Source: Sphingobium sp. WTD-1 (GTDB lineage: Bacteria > Pseudomonadota > Alphaproteobacteria > Sphingomonadales > Sphingomonadaceae). Taken from it: 64,000 bases of DNA. Shown here piece after piece: positions 9,490-18,037 of the stretch (positions are counted from its first letter, which is position 1; each line of letters starts with the position of its first letter). The position numbers were made by a program, and so were the translations under genes. Under the pieces are notes generated by a model. That model ran no database searches and was not told the DNA's origin. It worked only from the letters and a program-made list of their open reading frames with translations. The stretch covers positions 1,116,001 to 1,180,000 of the forward strand of contig NZ_CP119127.1 of the NCBI RefSeq assembly GCF_030128825.1. The letters run 5' to 3'.

Positions 9490-10425
9490 ATGGACAGGAT
9501 CGATTTCACCGGCCGCACCATCCTCATCACGGGGGCGGGCGGGGGCCTCGGCCGCGCCTATGCGCGCGACATCGCCGCACGCGGCGGCGCCGTCATCGTC
9601 AATGATCTGGGCGGATCGGTATCGGGGGAGGGGGCATCCTCGACCATGGCCGACGCCGTCGCGGCGGAAATCGTCGCGGCGGGCGGCATCGCGATCGCCA
9701 ATGGCGATGATGTGTCGTCGCCCGACGGCGCGCAGGAAATGATCGACCTCGCCATCGCCCGTTTCGGCCGGATCGACGCGGTGATCGCCAATGCCGGCAA
9801 CATGCGCTTTGCGCCGCTCGAGGATCTGACCGCGACCGATCTCGACGCGCTGCTCGCCGTCCATGTGCGCGGCTCCTTCAATGTCGCGCGCGCCGCCTGG
9901 CCGCATATGCGGGCGCAGGGCGGCGGCCGGCTGGTGCTGACCACATCGGGCGGCGGGATGCTGGGGATGGGGCAATTGTCGGCCTATGGCGCGGCCAAGG
10001 GCGGCGTCATGGGGCTGATGCACAATCTGGCGGAGGAGGGGCGCCCGCACGGCATCCTCTGCAACGCGGTCATGCCCAATGCCGCCAGCCGCATGTCGGC
10101 AGGGATGAGCGAGGGGACGCTCGGCCATAATCCCTGGGGCCGGGCGCTCGGTCCCAGTTTCGATCCACGCTTCACCGCCGGCCTGGTCGCGTATCTGGCC
10201 CATGAGTGCTGCACGTCGACCCACAGCATCTATTCCGCGCTGGGCGGCCGGATCGCACGGGTGTTCGTCGGCGCGACGAAGGGATGGGACCATGGGCTGG
10301 ACGCGCCGCCGACTGCCGAGGATATCGCCGCCCATATCGACAGGATCAGCGACGATGGCGCCGGCTATGCTATCCCGACCGATATCTTCGACGAGTTCCG
10401 CATCGTGGCCGAGGGGCGGGGCTAG
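9490..10425 (+). CDS. SDR family oxidoreductase
   Basis: The 311-residue protein has TGAGGGLG (14-21), the NAG motif (101-103), Ser153 and YGAAK (Tyr166, Lys170), so the full catalytic set is present. The NDLGGSVSGEG segment after the second strand is typical of the peroxisomal multifunctional enzyme type 2/3-hydroxyacyl-CoA dehydrogenase subgroup. The previous stop is 2 bases away, and a GTG at 9484 overlapping it (GTGA) is an alternative start. The stop codon TAG lies inside the first bases of the repeat element at 10422. Confidence 0.88.
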   Translation: MDRIDFTGRTILITGAGGGLGRAYARDIAARGGAVIVNDLGGSVSGEGASSTMADAVAAEIVAAGGIAIANGDDVSSPDGAQEMIDLAIARFGRIDAVIANAGNMRFAPLEDLTATDLDALLAVHVRGSFNVARAAWPHMRAQGGGRLVLTTSGGGMLGMGQLSAYGAAKGGVMGLMHNLAEEGRPHGILCNAVMPNAASRMSAGMSEGTLGHNPWGRALGPSFDPRFTAGLVAYLAHECCTSTHSIYSALGGRIARVFVGATKGWDHGLDAPPTAEDIAAHIDRISDDGAGYAIPTDIFDEFRIVAEGRG

Positions 10426-10527
10426 AGCATTCTGAAGTCGGCTGGAACAGCCGACGACTCGCAGAATGCGGCAAACAAAAGGAAATTAGAGCATTCTCCG
10501 ATTCAACCTAATCGGAGAATGCTCTAG
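10422..10527. repeat. Double-hairpin intergenic repeat, copy 1
   Basis: This is a 106-base element with 12-bp terminal inverted repeats (CTAGAGCATTCT and AGAATGCTCTAG). Hairpin 1 (10427-10469) has outer arms GCATTCTG/CAGAATGC and inner arms GTCGGCT/AGCCGAC. Hairpin 2 (10488-10525) is a perfect 16-bp stem, AGAGCATTCTCCGATT, with a 6-base loop. The first 65 bases are identical to copy 2 at 21492. The left end supplies the TAG of the plus-strand SDR and the right end supplies the TAG of the minus-strand SDR. It may also act as a bidirectional terminator. Confidence 0.9.
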
Positions 10528-11387
10528 AAACCCGCCACCATCGCTTCGCTGAGCTGCCATAGCTTCAGCGCCTGAGCATCATCCTGTGCGGCCGCCGACG
10601 GCGTCAGTTCCGCGCGCTGATGGAAATAGCCGCCGCTGCTGTGCCCCGGTTCCTCGGCGCTGGCGAGCCAGACCAATGTGTCGGCTGCCTGCGCCGGGGT
10701 GACCGACCGGTCGAGAATCGATTCCATATAGGCCTGCATCGGCGCGTCGCAGTGGCTGGCGAAATTGCTCGCGACCACACCAGGATGCATGGCGTGGGCG
10801 ATGATGCCGTCACCGGCCACGCGGCGGGCCAGTTCGCGGGTGAACAGGATATTGGCGAGCTTGGCATGGCAATAGGCCGCGCCGCCGACGAAATTGTCGG
10901 CGAAGCTGAGGTCATCCCATTGGATGCCCGGACTCTGCTCATGCCCGGTCGAGGACACGGCGATCACGCGCACCGCGCCCGGCCCCCGCCTGGCGGCGGT
11001 GGCGCGCAGATTGGGCAGCAGCGTCTGCGTCAGCAGGAAGGGCGCGAGATGGTTGGAGGCAAAGGTTGCCTCGAACCCCTCCGGCGTGATCGTCCGCTCC
11101 GCTACCACGCCGCCGGCATTGTTGAGCAGCGCGTCGATCTCCGGCGCGCTTGCCGCAATTTCCTGCGCGACCCGCGCCGTATCGGCCATGGCGGAAAGAT
11201 CGGCGCGCAGCATCGTGAAATCGCCGCCGGCATCGGCCCCGAGGTCGGCCTCCGCCGCGGCGCAGCGGTCGGCGTCTCGGCCGATGCCGATCACGCGCCA
11301 GCCCTGTTGCAGCAGGGCGCGGGCGGCTTCCTTGCCGACGCCGGCGCTGGCGCCGGTAACGATCGCGGTGCGTTGGGTGTCGCTCAT
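10524..11387 (-). CDS. SDR family oxidoreductase, retinol-dehydrogenase-like
   Basis: The 287-residue protein has TGASAGVGKE at residue 11 onward, LNNAGG, VSSTG, and YCHAK as the YxxxK motif. The late HPGVVASNF is typical of the WWOX/retinol dehydrogenase-like SDR branch. The start ATG overlaps the stop of the upstream MFS gene by 4 bases (ATGA), so translation is probably coupled. The C-terminal stop codon is supplied by the repeat element at 10422-10527. The substrate is unknown; an alcohol or ketone of the catabolic pathway is likely. Confidence 0.88.
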   Translation of the reverse strand: MSDTQRTAIVTGASAGVGKEAARALLQQGWRVIGIGRDADRCAAAEADLGADAGGDFTMLRADLSAMADTARVAQEIAASAPEIDALLNNAGGVVAERTITPEGFEATFASNHLAPFLLTQTLLPNLRATAARRGPGAVRVIAVSSTGHEQSPGIQWDDLSFADNFVGGAAYCHAKLANILFTRELARRVAGDGIIAHAMHPGVVASNFASHCDAPMQAYMESILDRSVTPAQAADTLVWLASAEEPGHSSGGYFHQRAELTPSAAAQDDAQALKLWQLSEAMVAGF

Positions 11388-12610
11388 GCGTAGACGGGCT
11401 CCATGGTGGGGGGACGGCGCCCCAGGGTCAGGAACAGGGCAGCGCCGGCCAGGGTGACGCAGGCGCTGAGCGCCAGGAACGGCGCATAGCTGCCCCAGAT
11501 GCTCAGGGTCAGGCTGAGCGTCAGCGATCCCAGCGCCGCCCCGCCCGCGATCGCCGCGCCGACAAAACCCATGACCAGGCTGAACACGCCCAGGCCAAAA
11601 CGGCGCGAGACGAGATAGGCGGCGATGTCGCCCTCCGCCCCCTGCGCCAGCCCCATCATCGCGACCGAGAGAGCCAGGACGATGGTCGCATCTAGCGGCG
11701 AGGCCATCAGCGCCATGCCGATCGCGGGCATCGCCAGCGCCAGCGCGGCGACATGGTGCGGCGGCATCCGGTCGAGCGACAGGCCGCAGGCGAAGCGGCC
11801 CAGCAGCACGCCGATGGCATAGATGGAAATCAGCCAGGTCGCGGTCTGCGACGCGGCGCCGCTGTCCATCAGCACCAGCTTCATCTGGGCCGAAGCGAGC
11901 CCCTGTGGGAAATTGACCAGCACCATGCCGACGATCAGCACCCAGAAGGCGGGATTGCGGAAGATGACGCGGCTGCCGACCGGCGCTGGCCCCGCCTGTT
12001 TGTCGGTTTCGTCATGGGGATGCACGCCGATATGGGCGGGCGTCAGCAGCACCGCGATCAGGCCGAAGACCAGGGTGACGCCGCCCATCAGCAGATAGCC
12101 GTTGCGCCAGCCCTGGCTCTCGATGAAGCTGCCGAGCAGCGGGGCGATCACCGCGCCGACCAGCGGCGGGCCGGTCATCACGATCGAGAAGGCAAGGCCG
12201 CGTGCCCGCTCGAACCGTTCGGCGACGATGCGGGTATAGACCGGCGATGTGGTCAGCGTGCCAAGGATGATCTGCAGCACGGCGACGGCGAAGAAGGCGC
12301 GGATGCTGCCGGGCTGGAAGGCGAAGCCGAGATAGGCGATCGGCCCCGCCAGCACGCCCACGGCGGAGACGGCGCGCACCCCGAACCGGTCGGTCAGCCG
12401 CCCAGTGATCGGCTGCATGATCAGCATCAGTAGGCCGAAGCTGCCGAGCAGGGCGAATTGCGATTTTTCCCAGCCGAACTCGCCGATCATCTTCGGCGCG
12501 AACAGGCTCATCGTATAGGCCGACAGGCCGATGCCGAAGCCCAGTCCCATCGTCGCGGCAAGCAGGGGGCGCCAATGCGTCCGCAATTCGCCCCAATAGG
12601 CCGATCCCAT
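11384..12610 (-). CDS. MFS transporter
   Basis: From the ATG at 12610 the protein has 408 residues with about 12 hydrophobic segments. TGRLTDRFGVRAVSAVG between helices 2 and 3 is the MFS signature loop. GAGAGG just upstream supports this start; the open frame reaches 12829, but its extra N-terminus is low-complexity and not membrane-like. The pattern suits the oxalate/formate and monocarboxylate transporter branch (OFA/MCT-like). It is coupled by ATGA to the following SDR, so uptake of an organic acid with later oxidation is plausible. TetR at 12661 lies upstream on the same strand. Confidence 0.85.
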   Translation of the reverse strand: MGSAYWGELRTHWRPLLAATMGLGFGIGLSAYTMSLFAPKMIGEFGWEKSQFALLGSFGLLMLIMQPITGRLTDRFGVRAVSAVGVLAGPIAYLGFAFQPGSIRAFFAVAVLQIILGTLTTSPVYTRIVAERFERARGLAFSIVMTGPPLVGAVIAPLLGSFIESQGWRNGYLLMGGVTLVFGLIAVLLTPAHIGVHPHDETDKQAGPAPVGSRVIFRNPAFWVLIVGMVLVNFPQGLASAQMKLVLMDSGAASQTATWLISIYAIGVLLGRFACGLSLDRMPPHHVAALALAMPAIGMALMASPLDATIVLALSVAMMGLAQGAEGDIAAYLVSRRFGLGVFSLVMGFVGAAIAGGAALGSLTLSLTLSIWGSYAPFLALSACVTLAGAALFLTLGRRPPTMEPVYA

Positions 12611-12660
12611 ATCCCTCTCCTCATCTGGTGCCGGCCCCCTCTTGCGGGTGGTCCGGGTTG

Positions 12661-13314
12661 CTAGTCCGATCTGGTCCTTATGCCGTTCAGGAACAGGTGC
12701 ACGGCGGCCCGCACCCAGTCGTCCACCTCGGCGGCGCTCATAGGCTGGGGGGAACCCACCAGCCGGATCGGCCCGCCCAGCACCATCGTCATGAACAGGC
12801 TGGCTGCCATGTCCGGACGGTCCACGCAAATCGCCCCGGCGCTATCATGGCGGCGCAGCAGGTCGGCCAGATGGTCGTGCACCGGCTGGGCGCCCTGGCT
12901 GTAGGACAGCATCAGAAGGTCGGGGAAGCGATAGGATTCGGTGGTGATGATCCGCCGCAGCCGAACACCCTCGGGCGTCGACAGGTCGGCGATGCGCAGC
13001 CGGGCGATCGCGACCAATATGGTTTCCAGATCGTCGCCGGCGATCGCCTCCAGCGCGGCGCGCGGCGTGGCGGTGCGGGTGATCGCGCGGCCAACCGCGG
13101 CCATGAACAGCGCCGCCTTGTCGGCATAGCGGGCATAGATGGTGCGCTTGGTCATGCCGACGGCGGCGGCCACCGCCTCCATCGTCGTCAGCTCGAACCC
13201 CTTGTCGAGGAACATGTCGAGCGCCGCGTCGAGCATTTCGGCCTGGCGCGCCTGCGCCTGCGCGCGGGTCGGGCGCCCGGCGGCGGGGCGGGGGTCTGAA
13301 ATCGGTGTGTCCAT
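12661..13314 (-). CDS. TetR/AcrR family transcriptional regulator
   Basis: The protein has about 217 residues from the ATG at 13314. The N-terminal helix-turn-helix reads ALDMFLDKGFELTTMEAVAA then VGMTKRTIYARYADKAALF, a clear TetR DNA-binding domain. The C-terminal ligand domain is of the TetR_C_33-like length. It is divergent from the LuxE-like gene at 13417, and a near-perfect palindrome at 13347-13369 lies between them, so it probably controls that operon and itself. A start at 13371 is open but would place coding sequence over the operator. Confidence 0.88.
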   Translation of the reverse strand: MDTPISDPRPAAGRPTRAQAQARQAEMLDAALDMFLDKGFELTTMEAVAAAVGMTKRTIYARYADKAALFMAAVGRAITRTATPRAALEAIAGDDLETILVAIARLRIADLSTPEGVRLRRIITTESYRFPDLLMLSYSQGAQPVHDHLADLLRRHDSAGAICVDRPDMAASLFMTMVLGGPIRLVGSPQPMSAAEVDDWVRAAVHLFLNGIRTRSD

Positions 13315-13346
13315 GACCAGCATCATTATGGCCCTTGCCGCCTTTT

Positions 13347-13369
13347 GCGAATCATGCATAATGATACGC
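13347..13369. promoter_or_regulatory. Candidate TetR operator
   Basis: GCGAATCAT and ATGATACGC form an inverted repeat (8 of 9 pairs) with a 5-base centre, in the divergent region between the TetR gene and the LuxE/LuxC operon. Size and place fit a TetR-dimer site. Binding is inferred. Confidence 0.55.
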
Positions 13370-13416
13370 ATCAGGTGCTATTAATGCACCAGAGCCACAA
13401 GGGCAAGGAGCAGGAT

Positions 13417-14769
13417 ATGGGCGCGCAGGCCGATCGCCTCACCGGACTGGTCAGTTCGGACTATCGATTCAACATTCCCCACGCCGAATTGCGCGACGCG
13501 CAGATCGCGGCGCTGAACGAACGGTTCCAGGAAAAGAAGGACGGCATCCGCCTGCTCGGCCACCGCGCGCGGGAAGCGGGGATCAGCGAAGTGACCTCGC
13601 TCGACGACGCGGTGAAGCTGCTGTTCCCGCACACGGCCTACAAGAGCTATCCCGAAAATTGGCTGATGCAGCAGCGCTGGGACAAGCTGACCCAGTGGCT
13701 GGGCACCATTTCGGCCCATCCGGTCACCGACATCGATCTGGACGGCATCACCGATGTCGACGACTGGATCGCGCGGCTGCAGGCGGCGGGCCATTATGTA
13801 TCCTGCTCCAGTGGCACCACCGGCAAGTCGGCGATGCTGATCGCGTCGCAGGCGGACATGGACTGGTCGAAGGTCGATACCGTCAACGTCTTCGCCTGGG
13901 GATCGGGCGTGCAGCCGGCGCAGGATCGTCGCATCATGGGGCTGGCCCCGGTCGCCAAAGTGCCCAAGAACGAGATTATCGGGGAGGCCCAGCGCGCGGC
14001 CTTTGGCGATCCCGCCAAGGAAATGTTCCAATATCCGGTGCCGCCGATCACCGTCGGATCGCTGACCCGCATGGTGGTGCTGCGCAAGGCGATGGCGGAC
14101 GGCAGTGCGCTGCCCGGCGACATTGCCGAGTTCGAGGAAACGTCCCGCTTCCGGCAGGAGGCGATGGACGCCGCCGTCCATATCGCCGCCGATGCGATGA
14201 TCGAACATCGCGCCGACAAACTCTATATCGCGGGCATGTGGAACGCGCTTTACCATGTCGCCAAGGCGGTGCGGGAGCGCGGTTATAACGCCAAGGATTT
14301 CAACCCGGACAACTGCATCTATATCGGCGGCGGCCTGAAGCGCGCGCAACTGCCGGACGATTATCAGCAGTTCGTGCATGAGACCTTCAACATTCCCGAA
14401 GGCCGGCATTTCCAGAATTATTCGATGCAGGAACTCAACAGCGGCATGCCCAAATGCCGCGAGGGCGGGCGCTATCATGTGCCGCCCTGGATCGTGCCGA
14501 TGATCCTGGACAAGGATGGCGATGCGCTGATCGATCACGCCCATGACGGCGAGGTCGAGGGGCGGGCCGCCTTCTTCGACCTGTCGCTCGACGGCCGCTG
14601 GGGTGGGGTCATCACCGGCGACCGGATATCGGTCGACTACAGCCCCTGTGCCTGCGGCAATAGCGGGCCATCCATTCGCGACAATATTGCCCGCTATGCC
14701 GATCTGGACGGCGACGACAAGATCGGCTGCGCGGGCACCGTCGATGCCTATGTGCGAGGTGTGGCATGA
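13417..14769 (+). CDS. LuxE-like acyl-protein synthetase / adenylate-forming enzyme
   Basis: The 450-residue protein carries SSGTTGK at 131-137, the ATP-binding signature of adenylate-forming enzymes, in the LuxE-type setting (SCSSGTTGKSAML after a short helical N-terminal part). It has no full-length AMP-ligase C-domain. LuxE activates a fatty acid as acyl-AMP and passes the acyl group to LuxC. The next gene is LuxC-like and overlaps by ATGA, which strongly supports the pairing. AAGGAG six bases before the ATG at 13417 fixes the start. No luciferase luxAB genes are near. Alternative: a phenylacetate-CoA-ligase-like enzyme. Confidence 0.78.
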   Translation: MGAQADRLTGLVSSDYRFNIPHAELRDAQIAALNERFQEKKDGIRLLGHRAREAGISEVTSLDDAVKLLFPHTAYKSYPENWLMQQRWDKLTQWLGTISAHPVTDIDLDGITDVDDWIARLQAAGHYVSCSSGTTGKSAMLIASQADMDWSKVDTVNVFAWGSGVQPAQDRRIMGLAPVAKVPKNEIIGEAQRAAFGDPAKEMFQYPVPPITVGSLTRMVVLRKAMADGSALPGDIAEFEETSRFRQEAMDAAVHIAADAMIEHRADKLYIAGMWNALYHVAKAVRERGYNAKDFNPDNCIYIGGGLKRAQLPDDYQQFVHETFNIPEGRHFQNYSMQELNSGMPKCREGGRYHVPPWIVPMILDKDGDALIDHAHDGEVEGRAAFFDLSLDGRWGGVITGDRISVDYSPCACGNSGPSIRDNIARYADLDGDDKIGCAGTVDAYVRGVA

Positions 14770-16184
14770 GCGTGCTTGAACAGACGGCCCCGGTCGAAAC
14801 GGCGGCCGAACCGATCCGCGTCGATCATTTCGTGCGCGGCAGACTGGTCGAGGGCGGGGCGGTACGCCATCGCTCGCGCGACCTGGGCGTCGATTTCGCG
14901 ACGCCGCAGATCGACCTCAACGCGCTGGTCGCGCCGCGATCAGAACTGCCGCCGCTGCTCGACGTGCCGGTCAGCGAGATCATCGATTTCCTGGTCGAGG
15001 CCGGGCAGCGGATGGATTTCGAAACCAATCCCTATCTTCAGGCGGCGCTGGAGCATACGGTCAAGGTGAATCCGCTGCCGCGCCGGGTGGTGGAAAATCT
15101 GTTCCGGCGGGCCAAGCATTTCCTGACGCCCGAGGGACTGCGCTGCAGCATCGAATCGAGCTTCCTCAACCCCGCCGCACTCGACCGCTGGGTGGAGCGC
15201 ACCGACATGCACGGCAATCGCGGCGCGCTGCGCGCCTTTCCGCCGCGCATGGTGCATATGCTGGCCGGCAATTCGCCCACCGGCTGCATCTCGTCGATCG
15301 CGCAGGGCGCGCTGGTGAAGGCGGTCAATGTCTTCAAGATGCCGTCGAGCGACCCATTCACCTGCGTCGCGATGCTGCGCACCATGGCCGATGTCGATCC
15401 TAATCATCCGGTCGTCCGGTCGATGTCGGCGGTCTATTGGCGCGGCGGCGACGAGCGGATCGAAGGGACGCTCTATCGCCCGCAATATTTCGACAAGATC
15501 GTCGCCTGGGGCGGCGGCGACGCGATCAAGAATGTCATCAAATATCTGGGGCCGGGCATCCAGATGGTGTCGTTCGATCCCAAGACGTCGATCTCGATGA
15601 TCGGGCCGGAAGGGTTCGATCCCGCCGTCATCGACGATGTCGCCGATGCCGCCGCCACCGACGTCGCGACGATGAATCAGGAGGCCTGCCTCGCCAGCCG
15701 CTTCATCTTCGTCGAGGGCGATCGGGCCGGGGTGGAATCCTTCTGCGCCAGGTTGCAGGAAAAACTTGGCCAGGATCGCGAAACGGCGTCGGCGGTGGCG
15801 CATCCGCTGCCGGTCGAGGTGCGCGACGAGATCGAGATGCTGACCCTGATGGGCGACGATACCAAGGTCTGGGGCAAGCCCGATGGCCGGGGCCTCGTCA
15901 TCCTGACCGACGAGCCGGTCGATTTCCACCCCAGCAACAAGACCGCCAATGTCGTCCATGTCGCCTCGCTGGATCAGGCGGTGCGCTATGTGAATGTCGC
16001 GACCCAGACGATCGGCATCTATCCGCCCGAGCGGAAGCTCGCGCTGCGCGACCGCCTCGCCAGCGCCGGGGCGCAGCGCGTGGTGCGGCTGGGCGGCGCG
16101 GCCAAGCATGTGATGGGCGGCGCCCATGACGGCATGCTGCCACTCCAGCGTTTCGTCCACTGGATGAGCGACGAGGACGCCTGA
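14766..16184 (+). CDS. LuxC-like acyl-CoA/acyl-protein reductase
   Basis: The 472-residue protein has the aldehyde-dehydrogenase-like fold signs of LuxC: the nucleotide-binding area HMLAGNSPTG near residue 165-173 and the active-site Cys308 in NQEACLASR. LuxC reduces an activated acyl group to an aldehyde with NADPH. It starts inside the stop of the LuxE-like gene (ATGA overlap), so the two are made together. The product would be an aldehyde, made from a fatty acid or from a carboxylated catabolic intermediate. It is followed after about 160 bases by an MFS transporter. Confidence 0.82.
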   Translation: MSVLEQTAPVETAAEPIRVDHFVRGRLVEGGAVRHRSRDLGVDFATPQIDLNALVAPRSELPPLLDVPVSEIIDFLVEAGQRMDFETNPYLQAALEHTVKVNPLPRRVVENLFRRAKHFLTPEGLRCSIESSFLNPAALDRWVERTDMHGNRGALRAFPPRMVHMLAGNSPTGCISSIAQGALVKAVNVFKMPSSDPFTCVAMLRTMADVDPNHPVVRSMSAVYWRGGDERIEGTLYRPQYFDKIVAWGGGDAIKNVIKYLGPGIQMVSFDPKTSISMIGPEGFDPAVIDDVADAAATDVATMNQEACLASRFIFVEGDRAGVESFCARLQEKLGQDRETASAVAHPLPVEVRDEIEMLTLMGDDTKVWGKPDGRGLVILTDEPVDFHPSNKTANVVHVASLDQAVRYVNVATQTIGIYPPERKLALRDRLASAGAQRVVRLGGAAKHVMGGAHDGMLPLQRFVHWMSDEDA

Positions 16185-16345
16185 TCCTCTATGATCGGAC
16201 GGGGAGGGGCCATCGCGCAAGCGATCCTTTCCCGCCCGCATTGCCTCGCGCGGCGAACCGGTTTCAAATCCTGCCCGGACAAGACGGCTCCAGCCGCATG
16301 ATCGTCGCGCGCCACGACCGCGCCGCAACAGGTGAGGACAAGCGC

Positions 16346-17695
16346 ATGGCAGACAGCGACCCGCATTTCGACACGGCTTCCGCTGTCACGCCGCCCGAAG
16401 CGCTGCCCTCCATGGCCTATCGCGCCTATTTCCTGCTGCTGATGGTTCTGGTGTCGGCCTCGGTCCAGGGCGAACGATATCTGATGGTGGTGATGGTGGA
16501 GCCGATCCGCCACGAACTGGGCCTGTCCGACGCCGCGATCGGCATGGCCAAGGACATGATCATCGCGATCGTCTATATCCTCGCCATCATCCCGCTGGCG
16601 CGGCTGGCCGATGGCTGGTCGAAGCGCAAGATTGTCGCCATCGCCGCCACGGTGTGGAGCGCCGCCGTCATCGTCTGCGGTCTGGCGAAAAGCTTCTGGA
16701 TCCTGCTGATCGGCCGCGCCGGCATCGGCCTTGGCGAAGGCGGCTTCACCCCGCCGTCCCAGGCCTGGATCGCCGATCTTTTCCCGATCCGCCAGCGCGC
16801 GACCGCGCTGTCCATCTTCCTGCTCGGCGCCTCGCTCGGCACCTTTCTCGGCCCGGCCGTCGGTGGCTGGGCGGTGCAGGCCTATGGCTGGCGCGAGACG
16901 CTGATCTTTGCCTCCATCCCCGGCTTCATCCTGGCGCCGATCGTCTGGTTCACCCTGCGCGACAGCCGATCGGGGCTGGCCGACGGCGCCTCGGCCGAAC
17001 AGGCGCGGCCCGTGCCCTTCCTTCAGACCGCGCGCGAATTGCTGGCGATCCGCACCCTGCCGCCGCTGATCGCTGCCGCCTCGCTCAATGCGCTGCTGAC
17101 CATGGGCTTCATCAGCTGGGCGCCGGCCTTCATGGAGCGGACCCATGGCATGCCGGCCAGCCAGGCCGGGTTGCAGATGGGCGGCGCGCTCTTCTTCGGC
17201 TCGGCGATCGGCCATACGCTGGGCGGGCCGCTGGCCGACTATCTCGGCCGTCGCGACATGCGCTGGTATGTCTGGATCCTGATGCTGTCGGGCGCCTGCG
17301 CCACCGGCATTGGCTGGATGATCCTGACCGGGCCGGGTGAACGCGTCTTCCCGCTCTATGGCCTCAACATGCTGCTGGGCGGCCTCTCCGCCGCGCCGCT
17401 GATGGCGGTGGTGGCGGGGCTGGTGCCCTCGCGTTCGCGCGCTACCGCGATCGCGGTGCTGATGGTGTCGATCCAGGTCGTCGGCTTGGGCGGCGGACCG
17501 GTGCTGGTCGGCGCGCTCAGCGACGCGCTGCGCCCGGTCTATGGCGAGGATTCGCTCGGCATGGCGATGCGCTGGGCGCTGCTGGTCGGCATTCCCAGCA
17601 CCATCCTCGCCTGGTTCGCCAGCCGCAGTTGCCGCAAGGATTTCGCCGCGGCCGGCGGCTGGGACCGCAGCACCATGCCCGCCGCCATCCACTGA
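16346..17695 (+). CDS. MFS transporter, spinster-like
   Basis: The protein has about 449 residues from the ATG at 16346, which has GGTGAGG about 8 bases upstream. Motifs are LARLADGWSKRKIVAIA after helix 2 and GRAGIGLGEGGFTPPSQAWIADLFP in helix 4-5, the latter very typical of spinster-like MFS proteins common in sphingomonad catabolic clusters. About 12 transmembrane helices are visible. The substrate is unknown. The open frame extends to 16241 with a non-hydrophobic, arginine-rich leader that I regard as non-coding. It is followed 17 bases later by the DUF1330 gene. Confidence 0.87.
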   Translation: MADSDPHFDTASAVTPPEALPSMAYRAYFLLLMVLVSASVQGERYLMVVMVEPIRHELGLSDAAIGMAKDMIIAIVYILAIIPLARLADGWSKRKIVAIAATVWSAAVIVCGLAKSFWILLIGRAGIGLGEGGFTPPSQAWIADLFPIRQRATALSIFLLGASLGTFLGPAVGGWAVQAYGWRETLIFASIPGFILAPIVWFTLRDSRSGLADGASAEQARPVPFLQTARELLAIRTLPPLIAAASLNALLTMGFISWAPAFMERTHGMPASQAGLQMGGALFFGSAIGHTLGGPLADYLGRRDMRWYVWILMLSGACATGIGWMILTGPGERVFPLYGLNMLLGGLSAAPLMAVVAGLVPSRSRATAIAVLMVSIQVVGLGGGPVLVGALSDALRPVYGEDSLGMAMRWALLVGIPSTILAWFASRSCRKDFAAAGGWDRSTMPAAIH

Positions 17696-17712
17696 CGCGA
17701 GGAGCGCTGCCG

Positions 17713-18015
17713 ATGCCCGCCTACATGATCGTCACCCGCGAAGGCCCGATCGCCGATCAGGAAGCGATGGACGCCTATAGCGCGATGAACCGCGCCAATG
17801 CGGCGACCTTCGTTGCCCAATACGGCATCCGTCCGCTCGCCGTTTATGGCGCGCAGCAATTGCTGGAGGGTGACGGCGCGGACGGCGCGATCATCCTGGA
17901 ATTTCCCGACGCCGCCAAGGCCCGCGCCTGGTATGACTGCCCCGAATATCAGGCGGCCTTGCCCTATCGCATGAAGGCAGCGCCCTATCGCGTGCTGCTG
18001 GTCGAGGGACTTTGA
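17713..18015 (+). CDS. DUF1330 domain protein
   Basis: The 100-residue protein MPAYMIVTREGPIADQEAMD has the compact ferredoxin-like (dimeric alpha-beta barrel) pattern of DUF1330, with GAIILEFPDAAKARAWYDCP in the second half. The biochemical role of the family is unknown; members often sit beside oxygenases and may bind small substrates. The ribosome site GAGGAG lies about 10 bases upstream. It is in a tight run with the MFS gene before and the CMD-like gene after, so the same operon is likely. Confidence 0.85.
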   Translation: MPAYMIVTREGPIADQEAMDAYSAMNRANAATFVAQYGIRPLAVYGAQQLLEGDGADGAIILEFPDAAKARAWYDCPEYQAALPYRMKAAPYRVLLVEGL

Positions 18016-18037
18016 GATTCTCCATCAAGGACGCATC

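Noticed and set aside
10422..10527. Repeat read as an insertion sequence
   Set aside because: It is only 106 bases with no transposase frame. It is a small non-coding repeat; a transposase acting in trans cannot be excluded.
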